From contig JABCZK010000017.1 in the NCBI GenBank assembly GCA_013289695.1, positions 1-64,000 on the forward strand: a DNA stretch of 64,000 nucleotides. The letters are read 5' to 3'. This document shows positions 34,708 through 43,876 of the stretch, one piece after another. Both the position numbers and the translations under genes were made by a program. Under the pieces are notes generated by a model. That model was given only the letters and a program-made list of their open reading frames with translations, was not told the origin of the DNA and made no database searches. Source of the stretch: Acidobacteriota bacterium. Its GTDB lineage: Bacteria; Acidobacteriota; Terriglobia; Acidiferrales; UBA7541. The first letter of the stretch is position 1. Each line of letters begins with the position of its first letter.

Positions 34708-36123
34708 ATGACCTCCAAACTTCCATCCATCGTAATCGTCGGCCGCCCCAACGTGGGCAAGTCCACGCTGTTCAACCGCCTCACCGGCACGCGCCGCTCC
34801 ATCGTCACCAACGAGCCTGGCATCACGCGCGATCGCATCTACGGCACCGCGAACTGGGAAGGCCGCAGCTTCGAAGTGGTAGACACCGGCGGCATCGTCC
34901 CTGAAGACAAGGCCGGCATTCCCGGTGAAATTCTGCGTCAAGCCAGCGTCGCAATTAAAAACGCGGCGCGCGTCGTGCAAATCGTTGACGGCCGCGTCGG
35001 ACCCACGCCGCTCGATCAGGAACTGGCGCAATTGCTGCGCCGCGCCGGCAAGCCGCCCATCCTCGCCGTAAATAAAGTGGACACGCCGCAGCAAGCCGTG
35101 GAATTTTCCGCGCCCTTCTACGAGCTGGGCGACGAAGTTTTCCCCATTTCCGCCGAACACGGTTTTGGCGTGGATGTGCTGCTGGACGCGGTGACCGAAG
35201 AAATCCCCAAGGGCGAGCCGGAGCCGGAAGCGCCGCACGTCAATATCGCTATCATCGGCCGGCCGAACGTCGGAAAATCCACGCTGCTGAATCAACTGGT
35301 CGGCGCGGAACGCTCCATCGTTTCGGCCGAGCCGGGCACGACGCGCGATGCTGTGGACACCGTCGTCGAACGCAATGGCAAAGCCTATCGCTTCCTGGAT
35401 ACGGCCGGAATCCGCCGCAAAGGCAAGACGAAGCTGGTCGCCGAAAAATTAAGCGTGATCATGGCTCGCCAGCATCTCGAACGCGCGGACATCGCTCTGC
35501 TCGTCGCCGATTCCGCGCAGGGCATCACCTCGCACGACGCCACCATCGCCAGCTACGCCGAACAGTCCGGCCGCTCCGTGATCATCGTGATGAACAAATG
35601 GGACCTGGCGCTGGAAGCGGCGCAGGATTTGTCGTCGGAAAAAAAGAAACGCGGCGGGAAATTCGTAGCCTTCAACGCCAACAAGCTCGTGCAGGACTAT
35701 GAGCCGCTGGTTCGCGCTCGCCTGAAGTTTCTTTCCTACGCGCCCGTGGTTTTTCTCTCCGCCAAGACCGGCGAAAACATTGACCGGCTCTACAACTTGA
35801 TTGATAAGGTCGTCGCAGCACGCAGCAAACGCATTTCCACGGGCGAACTGAATCGCTGGGTCGCGAAAGTGGATCTGACGCGCGGCACTTCGCCCGCCAG
35901 CCGCGAAGTGAAGATTTTTTACATCACGCAGGCCAGCACTGCGCCGCCCACTTTCGTTCTTTTCACCAACCAGCTCAAGCCGCTGCACTTCAGCTATCAA
36001 CGCTTCCTCGAAAACGAGCTGCGCAAGGAATTCGGCTTCCTCGGCACGCCCATCCGCTTCACGCAACGCCTCAAGAAACGCGGTTCGCGCCACCGCGAAC
36101 GCAAAGACCCGCGCAAATCATGA
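34708..36123 (+). CDS. der: ribosome biogenesis GTPase Der (EngA)
   Basis: A 471-residue tandem GTPase. Each G domain shows its P-loop (GRPNVGKSTLFNR near 11 and GRPNVGKSTLLNQ near 187), DTGGIV/DTAGIR switch II, and NKVD/NKWD specificity loops, followed by a KH-like C-terminal domain and a basic tail. Der is needed for 50S ribosomal subunit assembly. The stop overlaps the ATG of the MerR gene by four bases, which suggests coupling, though an internal promoter exists at 36145. Confidence 0.95.
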   Translation: MTSKLPSIVIVGRPNVGKSTLFNRLTGTRRSIVTNEPGITRDRIYGTANWEGRSFEVVDTGGIVPEDKAGIPGEILRQASVAIKNAARVVQIVDGRVGPTPLDQELAQLLRRAGKPPILAVNKVDTPQQAVEFSAPFYELGDEVFPISAEHGFGVDVLLDAVTEEIPKGEPEPEAPHVNIAIIGRPNVGKSTLLNQLVGAERSIVSAEPGTTRDAVDTVVERNGKAYRFLDTAGIRRKGKTKLVAEKLSVIMARQHLERADIALLVADSAQGITSHDATIASYAEQSGRSVIIVMNKWDLALEAAQDLSSEKKKRGGKFVAFNANKLVQDYEPLVRARLKFLSYAPVVFLSAKTGENIDRLYNLIDKVVAARSKRISTGELNRWVAKVDLTRGTSPASREVKIFYITQASTAPPTFVLFTNQLKPLHFSYQRFLENELRKEFGFLGTPIRFTQRLKKRGSRHRERKDPRKS

Positions 36124-36638
36124 GCCCTGATCAAATGGCAGGGGTTGACACGGCGGGAAATCGGCCTACGATACAAATTGAGATGGCTAGCGCTTTTCCA
36201 GCACCGGATGCTGCACCCATGGACGACAGAGAAGAGAAGAGCCTATTCCGCATCGGCGAAGTCAGCCGCTTGACCGCGACCAAGGCGTTCGTCCTGCGCT
36301 ATTGGGAAACCGAATTTCCCATGTTGGAGCCGGTGAAGAGCCCCAGCGGCCATCGCCTGTATCGCCGCGAAGACATCGAGACGGTTTTCGAAATCAAGCG
36401 CCTGCTCTACGAAGAGGGCTTCACCATCGCCGGCGCGCGCAAACATTTCGAAGAGCGCGGCCAGGAACTTGGCACAGACTCAGGCAGCAGGGCCGCTGCC
36501 GATAATAGCGGTGCCGTCCGCTCCGCCGCGCACGCTCCCGCATCCCGCCGCGAGCCTCCCACGCGCCAGCAGCGCAAATTCCTCCTCGATTTGCACGAAG
36601 AACTGCTCGCCGTCTTGACCCTTCTCGAACGCGAGTGA
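36120..36638 (+). CDS. MerR family transcriptional regulator
   Basis: A 172-residue frame with the MerR HTH at about 42-110: LFRIGEVSRLTATKAFVLRYWE, SGHRLYRREDIE and KRLLYEEGFTIAGAR. The C-terminal half is Ala/Ser-rich followed by an amphipathic helix (RKFLLDLHEELLAVLTLLERE) for dimerisation; the effector site lacks Cys, so it is not a metal-sensing MerR. The ATG at 36120 overlaps der. Starts at 36183 or 36219 are possible because a promoter-like sequence lies in between. Its pattern resembles the MerR regulators beside pheT/ihfA-type housekeeping genes. Confidence 0.8.
   Translation: MSPDQMAGVDTAGNRPTIQIEMASAFPAPDAAPMDDREEKSLFRIGEVSRLTATKAFVLRYWETEFPMLEPVKSPSGHRLYRREDIETVFEIKRLLYEEGFTIAGARKHFEERGQELGTDSGSRAAADNSGAVRSAAHAPASRREPPTRQQRKFLLDLHEELLAVLTLLERE
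36145..36172 (+). promoter_or_regulatory. intragenic sigma-70 promoter candidate
   Basis: A perfect -35 hexamer TTGACA (36145-36150) is followed after 16 bases by TACGAT (36167-36172). It would start transcription near 36180, inside the longest MerR frame, and would favour the downstream ATG at 36183 or 36219. Confidence 0.5.
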
Positions 36639-36662
36639 TACGCTACAAACGGTGCAAGCGGT

Positions 36663-36739
36663 CGGGACGTAGCGCAGCCTGGTAGCGCGCACGCTTGGGG
36701 TGCGTGAGGTCGCTGGTTCAAATCCAGTCGTCCCGACCA
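36663..36739 (+). tRNA. tRNA-Pro (anticodon GGG), CCA encoded
   Basis: A 77-base cloverleaf: acceptor stem CGGGACG/CGTCCCG, D arm GCGCAGCCTGGTAGCGC, anticodon stem CACGC/GCGTG with loop TTGGGGT (anticodon GGG), T arm with GGTTCAAATCC and encoded ACCA end. It reads CCC and CCT proline codons. It lies between the MerR gene and surE; tRNA genes are common integration sites, but no integrase-like sequence is next to it. Confidence 0.95.
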
Positions 36740-36804
36740 TCTTCCTTTCCGCCGTTCAGCCGTGACGAATTTTTCGAAAGGCGTTACATCCGCACTGACT
36801 TTTA

Positions 36805-37566
36805 ATGCCACATATTCTGATTACTAACGACGACGGCATCCACGCTCCCGGCCTGCGCGCGCTGGTGGACGCGCTGAAGGACGAAGCCACGCTCACGGTC
36901 GTCGCGCCTTCGCGCGAGCGCAGCGCCGCCGCGCAGTCGCTCACGCTGCGCCAGCCGATTTACATGGACCAACTTGCTGCCAACGAATATTCCATCGAAG
37001 GCACGCCCGCCGACGCCGTGATTCTGGCGTTCAACGCCATCCTGAAAGAGAAGCCCGACCTGGTCGTCTCCGGCATCAATCGCGGCGGAAATATGGGCGA
37101 GAACATCTATTATTCCGGAACCGTGGGCGCCGCCATGGAAGGCGCCATCAATCGCGTGCCGTCCATCGCGATTTCCGTCGCGTACCGTGGCAAGGAGTTC
37201 GACTTCAAACCGGCTGCGCAGTTCGCGCGCATTTTGATTCCGCTGATGTTGACCGAAGGCCTGCCGCCGGGAACTTTGCTGAACGTAAACGTGCCGCAAG
37301 CCTGGAACGGCTCGGTGCGGTTCACGCGTCAATCCTCGAAGATCACTCGCAACCTGCTGCAGCCCGGCACCGACCCGCGCGGCCGCAAATATTTCTGGCT
37401 GCACGAGCAGCAGCGCATCGAAGACATCGAGCCGGACACCGATCTTGCCGCCATACGCGACGGGGCTATCTCCATCACGCCGCTCGAGCTCGATCACACC
37501 CACGCCCCATCGCTCGAACATCTCTCGCACTGGACCAAGCTGCTGGAATCCGTCGTTAAGCCCTGA
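36805..37566 (+). CDS. surE: 5'/3'-nucleotidase SurE
   Basis: A 253-residue survival protein. The metal-binding motif NDDGIHAPGL (near 7) and the downstream SRxRSA (SRERSAAAQ) and GINRGGNMGENIYYSGTVGAA motifs are diagnostic. SurE removes phosphate from nucleoside monophosphates and is linked to stationary-phase survival. It begins 65 bases after the tRNA. No operon partner is visible; a pcm gene, the usual neighbour, is absent. Confidence 0.94.
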   Translation: MPHILITNDDGIHAPGLRALVDALKDEATLTVVAPSRERSAAAQSLTLRQPIYMDQLAANEYSIEGTPADAVILAFNAILKEKPDLVVSGINRGGNMGENIYYSGTVGAAMEGAINRVPSIAISVAYRGKEFDFKPAAQFARILIPLMLTEGLPPGTLLNVNVPQAWNGSVRFTRQSSKITRNLLQPGTDPRGRKYFWLHEQQRIEDIEPDTDLAAIRDGAISITPLELDHTHAPSLEHLSHWTKLLESVVKP

Positions 37567-37629
37567 GCGCGGATCGTGTACGCGCTGCAAGTTTTGTAAG
37601 TCAGCTTCGATCCGCGCGCGATTTCTCGC

Positions 37630-38334
37630 TCACTTGCTCCCGTGTGGATAGACCACGTCGTTCGCGCGCGAGGGCAGCGCCGGAATCAGCCAGCGAAAAA
37701 GCAGCGTCGCGGCGATTGCCCCGGCAATCTGCGCGACGATAAAGCCGGGCGCGTCCGCGGGCCGTATCCCCGAAAAAGTATCACTGAGCGAGCGCGCAAT
37801 TGTCACCGCGGGGTTCGCGAACGATGTGGACGCCGTGAACCAATACGCCGCCGTGATGTATGCTCCCACGGCGAAAGCCGTCGCGTTCGAGCGCAGCCGC
37901 GAACATCCCCAGATCACCGCCAGCAATCCAAATGTCGCCACGAATTCGCTGAACATTTGCGCCGCGCCGCTCCGTGCGTGACGCGACAACGACACGAGCG
38001 GCAGGCCGAACATTACATGCGCGACCATCGCGCCGCTGATTCCGCCCGCGACCTGCGCGAAAATGTATGCGGGGGTCTCCTTCCAGGAAATTCCGCCTTC
38101 CATCGCGTCGGCCAGCGTCACCACGGGATTCAGATGTGCGCCCGAGATTGGCCCGAACGCCAGAATCAGCGCTACCAGCACAGCTCCCGTAGCGATTGTG
38201 TTCGCAAGCAGCGCAATCGCGACGTTTCCGCCCGCCAACCGCTCGCCCATGATTCCAGAGCCCACGACTGTCGCCACCAGAAAAAGTGTTCCCAGGAATT
38301 CAGCCGTCACTCGCCGTGCTGCTGCTGATTTCAT
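37630..38334 (-). CDS. aquaglyceroporin-like channel of the arsenic operon
   Basis: A 234-residue MIP-family channel with six hydrophobic segments. The two half-helix motifs are AHLNPVVT (near 66) and FANPAVTIA (near 172), forming the NPV/NPA pore pair; the first has Val instead of Ala. Its start overlaps the arsC stop by four bases (ATGA). In other ars operons (for example Sinorhizobium aqpS) such a channel releases arsenite formed by ArsC. Transport of As(III) is inferred from position. Confidence 0.8.
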   Translation of the reverse strand: MKSAAARRVTAEFLGTLFLVATVVGSGIMGERLAGGNVAIALLANTIATGAVLVALILAFGPISGAHLNPVVTLADAMEGGISWKETPAYIFAQVAGGISGAMVAHVMFGLPLVSLSRHARSGAAQMFSEFVATFGLLAVIWGCSRLRSNATAFAVGAYITAAYWFTASTSFANPAVTIARSLSDTFSGIRPADAPGFIVAQIAGAIAATLLFRWLIPALPSRANDVVYPHGSK

Positions 38335-38849
38335 TGCGGCTCGACGGACCCGATACTCTCGGAGCGTCCGATGTTGTCGATTTCTTTTTTGATTGCCATT
38401 TTGTCCAGGCTTGCGAGCGGGAGCGAAAGAAATAAACTGATGCGGCGGTCGAGCATCAAGAACGCCTCACGGAACGCCCGTGCAATCTGTTCCGGCGAAC
38501 CCTGCACTGCGGCCGGATCAGGAACGCCCCAGTGCGCCGTCATCGGCTGTCCGGGCCATAGCGGGCACGCCTCGCGCGCGGCGTTGTCGCAGACCGTAAA
38601 GACGAAATCCATTTGTGGCGCGCCTGGGCCCGCAAATTCGTCCCAACTCTTGCTGCGCAGGCCATCCGTCGGCAAATGCGCAACCTCCAGTTGTTTCAGT
38701 GCTTCGGAGCGCACCCGGCCGCCCGGGCGGCTCCCCGCGCTGTACGCCGTGAATGCCGGCTTGCCTTTGCGGTTCAAGATCGCTTCGGCCATGATCGAGC
38801 GCGCGGAATTTCCGGTGCACAGAAAAAGCACGTTATAGTGCGCCTTCAT
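38331..38849 (-). CDS. arsC: arsenate reductase, low-molecular-weight phosphatase type
   Basis: A 172-residue enzyme with the phosphatase loop CTGNSARS (C11) and the redox pair C87 and C94 (CDNAAREAC) seen in thioredoxin-linked ArsC. It reduces arsenate to arsenite. The start at 38849 was preferred to the frame limit 38903 because the protein then begins MKAHYNVLFLC, right before the loop, and it is five bases after the arsM stop. It carries an additional C-terminal extension of about 30 residues relative to the smallest members. Confidence 0.9.
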   Translation of the reverse strand: MKAHYNVLFLCTGNSARSIMAEAILNRKGKPAFTAYSAGSRPGGRVRSEALKQLEVAHLPTDGLRSKSWDEFAGPGAPQMDFVFTVCDNAAREACPLWPGQPMTAHWGVPDPAAVQGSPEQIARAFREAFLMLDRRISLFLSLPLASLDKMAIKKEIDNIGRSESIGSVEPQ

Positions 38850-38854
38850 CGCGT

Positions 38855-39745
38855 TCACCGTTTCTGGCTTTCGGCGGGCGTGCAGCACGCCGGTCCGCAG
38901 CATTCCGGCGATGACGCGACCTCTTTCGCGGCGGGTTTTTTCGCGCGCACGAAGGCGCTGGCGAATTTGCCCTCCACCAGCGGGGCGATCGCGTCCACGT
39001 CAATTCCTTCGGCCGTCAGAAATTGCCGGGCGTCTTCCACGCTGTAAATGCGCGTTGGCTCGATTTCGATTTCCTCGAATCCCGCCACGGCAAGTTTTGT
39101 GCGGTACTCTGATTCCTCCATCGCGCCGGCCACGCACCCTACCCACAATTCCATGCTCTTGCGCACTGCGGCCGGTACTTCGCCGCGCACCACTACGTCA
39201 GAGACGGCGAATCTTCCGCCGGGACGCAGCACCCGAAACGTCTCGCGCAACACGCGATCCTTGTCCGCCGAAAGATTGATCACGCAATTCGAAATCACCA
39301 CGTCCACGGAACTTTCCGGCAGCGGAATGTTTTCGATTTCGCCCTGCAGAAATTCCACATTGTTGGCGCCCGCCTTGCGCTGATTTTCCCGCGCTAGCGT
39401 CAACATTTCGTCCGTCATGTCCAGTCCATACGCTTTTCCCGTCGGACCCACGCGCCGCGCGGAGAGCAGTACATCAATCCCGCCGCCCGAGCCCAGATCG
39501 AGCACTGTTTCACCCGCGCGCAATTCAGCGAGCGCCGTGGGATTTCCGCAGCCCAGTGAAGCCTGCACCGCTTCCGCGGGTAGGCCCGCTGTCTCACCGG
39601 ATGCGTAGAGGTTCGACGAAATCGGATCGCAGCAGGGAATTGCGCTGGAGGAGCATCCGCAACCGCTCGTTTCTCCGCCGGCCAGTCGCCGCGCCGCTTC
39701 GCTGTATCTGGTTTGCACCATTTCCTTGATGTTGTTGTCGGTCAT
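38855..39745 (-). CDS. arsM: arsenite S-adenosylmethionine methyltransferase
   Basis: A 296-residue SAM-dependent methyltransferase with motif [15 protein letters not shown]. Three Cys corresponding to the arsenic-binding set are present, C66 (LGCGNP), C154 (SNCVIN) and C204 (VGCVAG). N-terminal CGCSSS..CC and a C-terminal ECCGPACC add metal-binding Cys. ArsM makes volatile or less toxic methylarsenicals. AGGAG stands seven bases before the ATG. A candidate operator lies in front of it, so it may be transcribed separately from arsR. Confidence 0.93.
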   Translation of the reverse strand: MTDNNIKEMVQTRYSEAARRLAGGETSGCGCSSSAIPCCDPISSNLYASGETAGLPAEAVQASLGCGNPTALAELRAGETVLDLGSGGGIDVLLSARRVGPTGKAYGLDMTDEMLTLARENQRKAGANNVEFLQGEIENIPLPESSVDVVISNCVINLSADKDRVLRETFRVLRPGGRFAVSDVVVRGEVPAAVRKSMELWVGCVAGAMEESEYRTKLAVAGFEEIEIEPTRIYSVEDARQFLTAEGIDVDAIAPLVEGKFASAFVRAKKPAAKEVASSPECCGPACCTPAESQKR

Positions 39746-39772
39746 GGTCTGTCTCCTGTTTCACTTTCATTT

Positions 39773-39793
39773 AATATTGACGATATTCGATGA
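39773..39793 (-). promoter_or_regulatory. ArsR operator candidate, arsM side
   Basis: On the minus strand TCATCGAATATCGTCAATATT lies 28 bases before arsM. It matches the site upstream of arsR in TCATCGAA..ATATC..CAAT, as expected if one repressor binds both. Confidence 0.45.
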
Positions 39794-39830
39794 TTCGTCT
39801 CGCACACAAGGCGCTACAATCCTCTTCCAT

Positions 39831-40184
39831 TTATACGTCCATGATCAGGCGTGCCGCGTGCGGGAATTCTCCCAGGCATTTCAAGTTCACGCGGTAGTAC
39901 ATGAACGTGCCGCGGCGCTCCGCCAATACGAAGCGCGTAGCGCGCAGGATCTTCAGATGATGCGAAATCGTCGGCTGACCAATCGGGAAGTGCTTCACGA
40001 TGTCGCACACGCAAACCGGATTGCGGTTCGCCGCGAGCAAGTTCAAAATCCGGATCCGCGTGGGGTCGGCGAGGGCCTTGAACCAGCCGGCATAGGCCCG
40101 CGCGCGCACCGCTCCCAATTTCGGCGAAGTGCCGGTGCGGCAACACGTGTCATCGTTTCCGTTGGTTTCCCGCTTGCGCGCCAT
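39831..40184 (-). CDS. arsR: ArsR family arsenic-responsive repressor
   Basis: A 117-residue winged-helix repressor. Its HTH (PTRIRILNLL, GQPTISHHLKILRAT) and wing (AERRGTFMYYRV) are typical, and a CVC As(III) site is at C58/C60 (NPVCVCDIV) in the sensing helix. An additional Cys pair at C14/C15 could join it. As(III) binding should release it from the ars promoters. It heads the operon, followed by arsM, arsC and the channel gene. Its start is 40184. Confidence 0.9.
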   Translation of the reverse strand: MARKRETNGNDDTCCRTGTSPKLGAVRARAYAGWFKALADPTRIRILNLLAANRNPVCVCDIVKHFPIGQPTISHHLKILRATRFVLAERRGTFMYYRVNLKCLGEFPHAARLIMDV

Positions 40185-40226
40185 CGCGTTCCTTTCGTCG
40201 CTTGCCTGTAGCTCAAGCTAGCACAT

Positions 40227-40246
40227 TCATCGAAGAATATCAATGA
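40227..40246. promoter_or_regulatory. ArsR operator candidate, arsR side
   Basis: TCATCGAAGAATATCAATGA, 42 bases before the arsR start, forms an imperfect palindrome (TCAT...ATGA) and shares its core with the site before arsM. It is a likely autoregulatory operator. Confidence 0.5.
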
Positions 40247-40366
40247 ATTAGAATCACCGCGACCGGGAGTCAGATGCTCGGGGCAATTATACAGAGTGTG
40301 CAGGTTGCCGTCGTTAGCGCCGCTCTTCACGTGTGGTAGCCTTGCAGCCGAAAAGGAGCGCGCAAA

Positions 40367-42856
40367 GTGACGAGAGCGCCAAGGTTTGCCCGCGCGGCGT
40401 CGTGCCTGCTGACTGTAACGGTTCTCCTGTGGGCTGGCTTTATCGCTGCTCGTCGCGTAGCTGCGGCAGCGCAAACACAAACGGCTGACAGCACGGTGAT
40501 CGTCCGCGGCATCGTTACCGACGAAAATGGCGCTAGCATCGTTGGGGCCACGCTGCAGTTCTTTACCTGCGTTCTGCCGATCAGCACAAAGACCGGTCCG
40601 GACGGCTCCTACGTAATTCGGTTGGAGCCTGGCTCGTACGATATACAAGTCGAGCGCTACGGTTTCACACGAATTCATAAAGAAGAATTCGAAATCCTAC
40701 CAGGACCGGAAATCCAACTTGATTTCAAAATGGTCGTCGCCTCGTCTGGCCCAATGCCGATCGAATCGGCCTCGCCCGAGCCATTATCGCCTGGAATCGA
40801 AGCCAAATCGGCCGATTCTTCTGTAGCCGCGAACCAACATTCTCCTTATCCGCCGCGATACGCCACGGTAAAAACTGTGCAGGCGTGGATTCCGATGAAA
40901 GATGGTGTGCGCCTAGCTGTTAACCTCTATATGCCGGACGGCCCGCTCCCCGCCGCGCACGCTGGCGAAAAAGTTCCCGCCATTCTGGAATACCTGCCGT
41001 ACCGCAAAGACGATTGGACGCTCGCGCGTGATTGGGACCTGCATTCTTATTTCGTCCGCCGCGGTTACGTCACCGCGCGGGTGGACATTCGCGGCACTGG
41101 CGCGAGCGAAGGCGCGCCGCCAGACCGTGAATATTCCGACCAGGAACAGCAGGATGGCCTGGAAGTAATCGCGTGGCTCGCGAAACAGCCGTGGTCGAAC
41201 GGCAACGTGGGCATGATGGGCATTTCCTGGGGCGGCTTCAATTCCATCCAGCTGGCGCGGCTGCATCCGCCCGCGCTGAAAGCCATCATCGCCATGTGCG
41301 CCACCGAGGAATTGTTCCACGACGATATCCATTACATTGACAACCTCATGCACCTGGACGAATTCGAGCTGGGCATGGACTTGCAGCTCGGCCTTACGCG
41401 CGCGCCGGATTTTCCCACGGACGAAAAATCTCTCGCCGCGCGTTTCGACGCCAAGCCCTGGGCTCCGCTGTACCTGGAGCACCAGCGCGACAGCGAATTC
41501 TGGCGCCGCGCTTCCCTCGCGCCGAATCATTATGATGAATACAAAGTTCCGTCCTTTATGATTGGCGGATTCCTCGACGGCTACCGCGACAGCATCCCGC
41601 GTTTCTTCGAACACTCGAAAGCGCCGATCAAAGCGCTGATCGGACCCTGGAATCACACTTTCCCGCACGCAGCCGTGCCCGGCCCTTCGATCGAATGGCG
41701 CGTGGAGGCGGTGCGCTGGTGGGATTACTGGCTGAAGGGAATTCAAAACGGAATTATGGATGAGCCGCGCTTCGAAGTTTACATGCGCCACCGGTATCCG
41801 CCCGAAACCACCGTCGGCGAGATTCCCGGCGAATGGCGCGCCGAAAAAACCTGGCCGCCGGCGAACAGGCACACGCAAACGCTCTTTCTCGAACCGAATC
41901 ACACTTTAGGCGAGGAGGCTGCGCCCGCTTCGCCGAGCGTAGCTCACCAGTTGAGTTACGTGCCGTCCATCGGCAACGAGGCGGGGTTCTGGTGGGGCGA
42001 TTTAACCGCAGACCAGCGGCCCATTGACGCGTTCAGTTTGGTTTACGATTCCGCGCCGCTCGCAGAAGAGACCGCGCTGCTCGGATGGCCGGAGTTGTTC
42101 ATGGAAGTTTCAGCGGATACGCCGCTGGCTGATTGGTTCGCGCGACTTTCCGACGTCGCGCCCGACGGCACGGTGACGCTGATCACCGGCGCCGGACGAA
42201 GCGGAGCGCAGCGCGAATCCGCCGCGAATCCCAGCGACATTGCGCTCAATCGCAAGTTTGAGCTTCCCATTGAGCTCCACCTCACCAGCTGGGTTTTTCC
42301 TCCGGGCCATCGTATTCGCCTGGCAATCTCCAACGCGCTGTGGCCTATGATTTGGCCGACTCCATATAAGACGACCACCTCGCTGTGGCTGGGCGGCGCG
42401 AACACAGCGCGGTTGGAACTTCCCCTGGTTCCAGTTGAGCCGCCCGCCCGTCCGCATTTCACTGCGCCCGAAAAAGAAGCGCCGCTCGCTGGCGTGAAAT
42501 CCGAAGGCGACACCTGGCCGCCGCAGTATTGGACCCTAACCCACGACCTGATCACCGGAAATGCGCGCGTGGACTGGGTTGGAGATGACTCCAGCGAATA
42601 CCCCTGGGGCAAAATGAAAGATCACGAGCAGATGGGCTACGAAGTTTTGGACTCGAGCCCGGCGACGAGCCGGGTGTTCGGAGTGGCGTCCACCACCGTG
42701 GAACTGCCCGGCCGCACGCTGGTCTGGAGCGTCGTCCTTACGCTGAGCAGCGACGCGCGGAATTTCTATTATCATTTCGAGCGTCATCTGACCGAAAATG
42801 GAAAGCCACTGCGCGACAAAACCTGGGAGGAAACAATTCCGCGTGATCATCAATAG
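40367..42856 (+). CDS. CocE/NonD hydrolase with carboxypeptidase-regulatory domain
   Basis: An 829-residue exported hydrolase of the X-Pro dipeptidyl-peptidase S15/CocE family. A signal segment (CLLTVTVLLWAGFIAA) is followed by a carboxypeptidase-regulatory-like fold (VIVRGIVTDENGASIVGATL, GSYDIQVERYGF) at about 45-125, then the alpha/beta hydrolase with nucleophile GISWGGF, oxyanion YLPYR region and a WNHTFPH catalytic His, and a C-terminal galactose-binding-like domain. It should hydrolyse an acyl ester or proline-type bond outside the cytoplasm. The start is a GTG after AAGGAG. It stands apart, with purU next. Confidence 0.82.
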   Translation: MTRAPRFARAASCLLTVTVLLWAGFIAARRVAAAAQTQTADSTVIVRGIVTDENGASIVGATLQFFTCVLPISTKTGPDGSYVIRLEPGSYDIQVERYGFTRIHKEEFEILPGPEIQLDFKMVVASSGPMPIESASPEPLSPGIEAKSADSSVAANQHSPYPPRYATVKTVQAWIPMKDGVRLAVNLYMPDGPLPAAHAGEKVPAILEYLPYRKDDWTLARDWDLHSYFVRRGYVTARVDIRGTGASEGAPPDREYSDQEQQDGLEVIAWLAKQPWSNGNVGMMGISWGGFNSIQLARLHPPALKAIIAMCATEELFHDDIHYIDNLMHLDEFELGMDLQLGLTRAPDFPTDEKSLAARFDAKPWAPLYLEHQRDSEFWRRASLAPNHYDEYKVPSFMIGGFLDGYRDSIPRFFEHSKAPIKALIGPWNHTFPHAAVPGPSIEWRVEAVRWWDYWLKGIQNGIMDEPRFEVYMRHRYPPETTVGEIPGEWRAEKTWPPANRHTQTLFLEPNHTLGEEAAPASPSVAHQLSYVPSIGNEAGFWWGDLTADQRPIDAFSLVYDSAPLAEETALLGWPELFMEVSADTPLADWFARLSDVAPDGTVTLITGAGRSGAQRESAANPSDIALNRKFELPIELHLTSWVFPPGHRIRLAISNALWPMIWPTPYKTTTSLWLGGANTARLELPLVPVEPPARPHFTAPEKEAPLAGVKSEGDTWPPQYWTLTHDLITGNARVDWVGDDSSEYPWGKMKDHEQMGYEVLDSSPATSRVFGVASTTVELPGRTLVWSVVLTLSSDARNFYYHFERHLTENGKPLRDKTWEETIPRDHQ

Positions 42857-42880
42857 CGGCCACATCCGCCGGAGCGCCCG

Positions 42881-43738
42881 GTGAAGAATACCGCCACACT
42901 GCTCGTCAGCTGCCCCGACCAAAAAGGCTTAAATGCTGCGATCCACGATTTTATTTATCGTGGGAACGGCAACACGCTGCACGCTGATGAGCATCAAGAC
43001 GCCGAACGCAATCTCTTCCTGATGCGCGTGGAATGGGACCTGGCAGGCTTCACGCTGGACATGCGCGAATTCGCGAAACATTTTCAGCCCGTCGCCGATC
43101 GTTTCGGCATGCAATGGCGCGTCGCGCTTTCCAGTTATCGTCCGAAAATCGCGATTTTCGTTTCGCGTTACGACCATTGCCTGGTGGATTTGCTGTATCG
43201 CCAGCGCAGCGGGGAACTGGCTTGCGAATTTCCGCTGCTCATCAGCAATCACGCGGATGCGCAGCGCTGGGCCGATTTCTACGGCGTTCCGCTCCACCTG
43301 ATTCCGGTTACGAAGGAGAATAAATCGCAAGCCGAACGCCGGCAGCTCGAGCTTCTGCGCCCTCATGGAATTGATCTGATCGTGCTGGCGCGTTACATGC
43401 AAGTGCTATCGTCGGACTTCATCCGCCAGTATCCGCCGCACCACATCATTAATATTCATCACTCGTTTCTTCCCGCGTTCGTCGGCGACAAACCGCACCA
43501 ACAGGCATTCGATCGCGGCGTGAAGCTGATCGGCGCCACCAGCCACTACGTCACCGAAGTTCTGGACGACGGACCGATCATCGAGCAGGACGTCGTCCGT
43601 ATTTCGCACCGCGATACGACTGAAGATTTAATTCAGAAAGGCCGCGACCTGGAAAAAGTAGTGCTCTCGCGCGCCGTGCGCTGGCACATCGAAAATCGCA
43701 TCTTGCTATACGGAAACAAAACAGTGATTTTTGATTAG
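42881..43738 (+). CDS. purU: formyltetrahydrofolate deformylase
   Basis: A 285-residue enzyme: an N-terminal ACT domain (LLVSCPDQKGLNAAIHDFIY) and a formyltransferase fold with YMQVLSSDF, IINIHHSFLPAF and the catalytic Asn/His/Asp positions (INIHHS, DDGPIIEQ). It hydrolyses 10-formyl-THF to formate and THF. The start is a GTG, a short distance after the CocE stop. It is beside the Rieske and betaine-type genes; purU paralogues often accompany demethylation of betaine or sarcosine because one-carbon units pile up there. Confidence 0.9.
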   Translation: MKNTATLLVSCPDQKGLNAAIHDFIYRGNGNTLHADEHQDAERNLFLMRVEWDLAGFTLDMREFAKHFQPVADRFGMQWRVALSSYRPKIAIFVSRYDHCLVDLLYRQRSGELACEFPLLISNHADAQRWADFYGVPLHLIPVTKENKSQAERRQLELLRPHGIDLIVLARYMQVLSSDFIRQYPPHHIINIHHSFLPAFVGDKPHQQAFDRGVKLIGATSHYVTEVLDDGPIIEQDVVRISHRDTTEDLIQKGRDLEKVVLSRAVRWHIENRILLYGNKTVIFD

Positions 43739-43876
43739 GTCAGAATGTGGAGTGTAGGCGCTGGGCTGTGCCAGAAATCTGTGTTTGTGCGGGGTTTGCG
43801 CAAAGCGCAGATCCCGCGCGGCGCTCGGGATGACACCCAACTCGCGTGGTCGGCAAATTACCAACGCCAAATGCTC

